Positions 61,513-64,000 of a stretch of 64,000 bases of DNA are shown here, piece after piece (the first letter of the stretch is position 1; every line of letters starts with the position of its first letter). The DNA is taken from the NCBI GenBank assembly GCA_018388625.1, contig CP074402.1, positions 3,534,001 to 3,598,000 of the forward strand, written 5' to 3'. Made by a program: the position numbers and the translations under genes. This DNA is from Nocardiopsis eucommiae. Lineage in GTDB: Bacteria > Actinomycetota > Actinomycetes > Streptosporangiales > Streptosporangiaceae. The notes under the pieces were generated by a model. The model was given only the letters and a program-made list of their open reading frames with translations. It was not told where the DNA came from and ran no database searches.

Positions 61513-62303
61513 TTAGGCGGCGTTCTTCGCGGCGCGGGCGCGCGCCTTCGCGGTGCGCTCGTAGTCCTTGAACCGGACCTTCGCCACGTGCGACCGGTCC
61601 GGGGTGCGCAACACAATCCCCTCCGCGTTGCCGAGGCCGTCCTCGTCCAACGCCACACGGGTCTCCCCCGCGACAGCGCACAGGTACGGGTGCATCTCCG
61701 CCACTGTCGTGGGCACACCGGACCCGGGGATGGTGGCCAGGCGGGGGTCAGCTCGCTGCCGGTGCGGGCGGCGAGGTCAGCGAGCTCGTTTTCGCTCGCG
61801 AACTCCTGGCCGCCCTCCTTCCGCCATGCGGCCAGGGCCTCGGGCGTTCGGGTGAGAACGTCGTCGGGGATGTAAGCGACGTCGAATAGCCGGTACCCGA
61901 ACTGGCCGAGGTGGCCGGTGTACTGCTTCCACTGGCCGGTGATGCCAGACCCGTACACCTCCAGGTAGTAGACGGCGAGGCCGGTTGTGGGGGCGGGAAA
62001 GAACGTGGTGGGGAGGCGGAGGGTGTGGACGATGTTCTCGGCGGAGTTCGGCACCCGGTCGCCGAGGGCATACAGCAGCTCCTCACGGGACCCGATGAAC
62101 AGGTCACCGCTCGGGTCCACGATCACGCGGGCGTTGGTTCCGTCGACCTTCTCGGTGACGATGACGTCCTGGTCGGTGGGGAACACAGTGTTGCGGTCGT
62201 CGGTGAGGAGACCCTTGCCCGCGAACTGGTGGTAGGTGAGGATGCTGGGGTACTTCGTGGCGGAGTTGGTGACCGCGTGTGGGAGGTCGTTGAGGCAGGC
62301 CAC
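61513..62303 (-). CDS. RNA ligase (frame break)
   Basis: 263 aa after adding one C at 61743-61747; GTG start behind AAAGGACC. Nucleotidyl transferase motifs: I VTEKVDGTNARV (Lys ~46), Ia LFIGSREEL, III-like YYLEVYGSG, IV AEGIVLRTPD, V VAKVRFKDY. Seals RNA breaks; phage members counter tRNA-cleaving defences. First gene after an AT-rich promoter region. Confidence 0.85.
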
Positions 62304-62362
62304 AGGGGGTCCTTTCAGGCATGGGGGTTGGCGGTGGCTGGGGTGTTTCACCCCCAACCACA

Positions 62363-62395
62363 CCCCAAATTTTACCACAATTGTGTGCAATTAAG
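62363..62395 (-). promoter_or_regulatory. AT-rich promoter with palindromic operator
   Basis: TAAAAT (62369-62374) as -10, and a perfect palindrome CACAATTGTG at 62376-62385 within TTAATTGCACACAATTGTGG. About 65-70 bases upstream of the RNA ligase. The only strongly AT-rich spot in this operon. Confidence 0.55.
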
Positions 62396-62433
62396 GGCGG
62401 CAGGGCGGGGCGGTCCTCCACCATCCTGGGGGT

Positions 62434-62784
62434 CTAAGCCACCAGCCGCACCGGGATGCCCGCGGTCTTCGCACGCCGCACCATGTCCGCTGTCCCCTGA
62501 CCACCCGGGAACGCGATGCACAGATCCGCGCCAGCATCCGCCATCCGCTGATTGCGGAACGGCCCGGCCGCTCGACCCTCCGTCTTCCACCGGGCGGGGT
62601 GTGCTTCGGTCGTCCACCCCGCCCGTGCGGCCACAGACGCAGCCAACCGGTCAGCGCCCGACGCGTCCCCGTGCACGAGGGTGATGTGCTCGCCGGGCCC
62701 GAACTGGACAGCGATCGCCAGCAACTCCCAGGCCACCACCTCCCGGTCTGTGTAGTGTCGGCCACCGGTCACGATGATCCTCAC
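62434..62784 (-). CDS. SLOG/DUF2493-like protein
   Basis: 116 aa from GTG 62784 (overlaps upstream stop). RIIVTGGRHYTDREVVAWEL, LVHGDASGADRLAASVA, LCIAFPGGQGTADMV are SLOG-type Rossmann motifs that bind nucleotides. Some relatives act in nucleotide-signal sensing. Function here unknown. Confidence 0.8.
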   Translation of the reverse strand: MRIIVTGGRHYTDREVVAWELLAIAVQFGPGEHITLVHGDASGADRLAASVAARAGWTTEAHPARWKTEGRAAGPFRNQRMADAGADLCIAFPGGQGTADMVRRAKTAGIPVRLVA

Positions 62785-63785
62785 CCGACCAGCTCCCAAC
62801 GATCCAGCGCCCCCTCATACCCCCAGGCGCGCATCTGGTTCTGAAGGTCGGCGCACGCGGCGCGCAGGGTCGTGATGCGGTCGGTCAGCCCGGCCGGAGC
62901 ATCCTCCCGGGTGAGCTTCTTTCGGGCGGACGCCAGCCGGTACGCGTTCCGGTTGTGCTTCGTGCGGAGCTTCAGCAGGGCCAGCCGCTCCCCGTCGACG
63001 GGGGTCCCATCCGCGCGGGCGATCGCTTCGAGCATCGACAAACTCGGCTTGAAAACGTCCCCGATTTCCCACTCGACGGCGGCGTACTCCGCAGCCAGTT
63101 CGGGACGGAGCTGGCACGCCCGAATGAGGTCGGCGGCCGACGCGAGCACACAGAACGAACAGGACAACCGGGACATTCCCTGGTCGTAAGCGGTGTGGTG
63201 GCGGAGCCCGTGCTCCCGGTGCAGCTCCCACACCTGGTTCTCGGTCATCCGCAGAATCGGGTGCCAGGTGTGGATGGTGCGACGCCCCGACGACCGGGGG
63301 TGCACAGCGACGGGGGCCAGCTTCGCGCGGGCGGTGGACTCCTGGGCGCGCAGGCCGAGCCCGTACAGGACGACGGCGGTCCGGTCCAAGCCCAGGGCGG
63401 TGACGGCTTCGGTGACGTAGGCCAGGCCGGGACCGCGTTTCATGGCGGCGGTGCAGTAGCGGGCGAGGGCGTCCATCCACAGGCGGCGGGCGCGAACCAG
63501 GTCGAGGAGGTCGGCGTCAGCGGCGCGCTCGACGTAGCGGACTCCGTAGTGGTCGGCGTGCTCTCGGGCGATCTGGGCGGACCCGGGCCATTCCAGAATG
63601 CCGAGGGGGTTGTGCACGACCTGGACGCGGTCGAGGACACCCAGTTCAGCGGCGAGGGTGGCGATGAGGGCTACCATCGCGCCGGAGTCTTTACCGCCGC
63701 TGTGGTTGGACAGGATGAGGTCGGCTTCGAGCATGAGCTGGCGAGCGGACATCAGGTCGGGGGCGAGGAAGGTTGGTCTGTTCAC
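62781..63785 (-). CDS. PAPS-reductase/DndC-like PP-loop protein
   Basis: 334 aa, GTG start overlapping the upstream gene. PP-loop LILSNHSGGKDSGAM, then LGLRAQESTARAKLAP, and SRLSCSFCVLASAADL. Relatives are adenylyl/phosphoadenylyl sulfate reductases and DndC of DNA phosphorothioation; common in actinophages with unproven roles. Coupled to the SLOG gene. Confidence 0.8.
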   Translation of the reverse strand: MNRPTFLAPDLMSARQLMLEADLILSNHSGGKDSGAMVALIATLAAELGVLDRVQVVHNPLGILEWPGSAQIAREHADHYGVRYVERAADADLLDLVRARRLWMDALARYCTAAMKRGPGLAYVTEAVTALGLDRTAVVLYGLGLRAQESTARAKLAPVAVHPRSSGRRTIHTWHPILRMTENQVWELHREHGLRHHTAYDQGMSRLSCSFCVLASAADLIRACQLRPELAAEYAAVEWEIGDVFKPSLSMLEAIARADGTPVDGERLALLKLRTKHNRNAYRLASARKKLTREDAPAGLTDRITTLRAACADLQNQMRAWGYEGALDRWELVG

Positions 63786-64000
63786 GCGGTGCGGCCTTCC
63801 ATGATGAGGCGGGCGGTGTCCACGGCCAGGGCGTACTCGGCGGGGATGGGTCCGGCGAGGTTGACCCGTTCCCGGGCCCAGAACCGGAACCAGCTCTCGA
63901 CCCCGACCATGCGGCGGGACAAGGCGAGGTCGGCGGCGCGGGTGAGGGTCTTGGTGTGCGCGTCGGCCTGGTCGATGAGGTCGCGGGCGTCAGCGGCTAC
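63782..64000 (-). CDS. Hypothetical protein, 5' end outside window
   Basis: Last 72 codons only, ending LAVDTARLIMEGRTA. Helical, with GVESWFRFWARERVNLAGP. Stop overlaps the PP-loop gene start by 3 bases. Confidence 0.5.
   Translation of the reverse strand, partial: VAADARDLIDQADAHTKTLTRAADLALSRRMVGVESWFRFWARERVNLAGPIPAEYALAVDTARLIMEGRTA

Overview
The window is very GC-rich DNA from an actinomycete. Evidence for the host group is a DUF397 protein, LexA boxes of the TCGAAC-N4-GTTCGA type, and GTG/TTG starts in tightly overlapping genes. The genus cannot be fixed from sequence. Most of the window (about 9.4-64 kb) is a tailed-phage genome of siphovirus/HK97 type, probably a prophage or temperate phage. 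No integrase, repressor or clear attachment site is visible. The element runs off the right edge, and its left limit lies somewhere in 2-9.5 kb.

Layout. 0-2.5 kb: a P-loop kinase and a GT4 glycosyltransferase (+), then a NUDIX hydrolase (-). 2.6-4.2 kb: small genes, including a HicB-like protein, DUF397 and an HTH protein. 4.3-7.9 kb: a compact plus-strand operon of unrecognised genes, followed by two isolated type I-E CRISPR-repeat-like units. 8.3-9.3 kb: an ATP-dependent DNA ligase with a near-consensus LexA box upstream. 9.5-34 kb (-): the late operon. Read in its own direction it is terminase small and large subunits, portal-MuF fusion, protease/scaffold, capsid, head fibre, connectors, tail terminator, major tail protein, Ig-like protein, tail chaperones with a slippery site, tape measure, Dit-like protein, minor tail proteins, amidase endolysin and holin. 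Plus-strand 'moron' genes interrupt it at 31.5 kb and follow it at 35.4-36.9 kb.

34-43 kb holds a likely packaging region with a 13-bp inverted repeat, an HNH nuclease, small unknown genes, an Acb2-like cyclic-nucleotide sponge (anti-CBASS family), a PH/SHOCT gene pair, a four-hairpin gene-free gap, a DNA methyltransferase, two tRNA-like genes and an HTH gene directly behind a perfect LexA box. 43-51.6 kb is an array of about 20 very small genes. Thirteen have a leader hairpin with the same apical loop, and eight of those sit behind near-identical promoters whose spacer is also conserved. This repeated regulatory module is the most striking undescribed feature of the window. 52-64 kb holds nucleic-acid enzymes (endonuclease VII-like, HNH, DEDDh exonuclease, RNA ligase, SLOG, PAPS-reductase-like), a GNAT, a band-7-like lipoprotein and many small Cys-rich or membrane proteins.

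Quality warning. At about 38 places in about 31 genes the frame is restored by adding one C or G to a C/G run. This looks like systematic homopolymer undercalling, not gene decay. I therefore annotate those genes as single CDS and note each suspected site. Amino-acid lengths given for such genes assume the repair.
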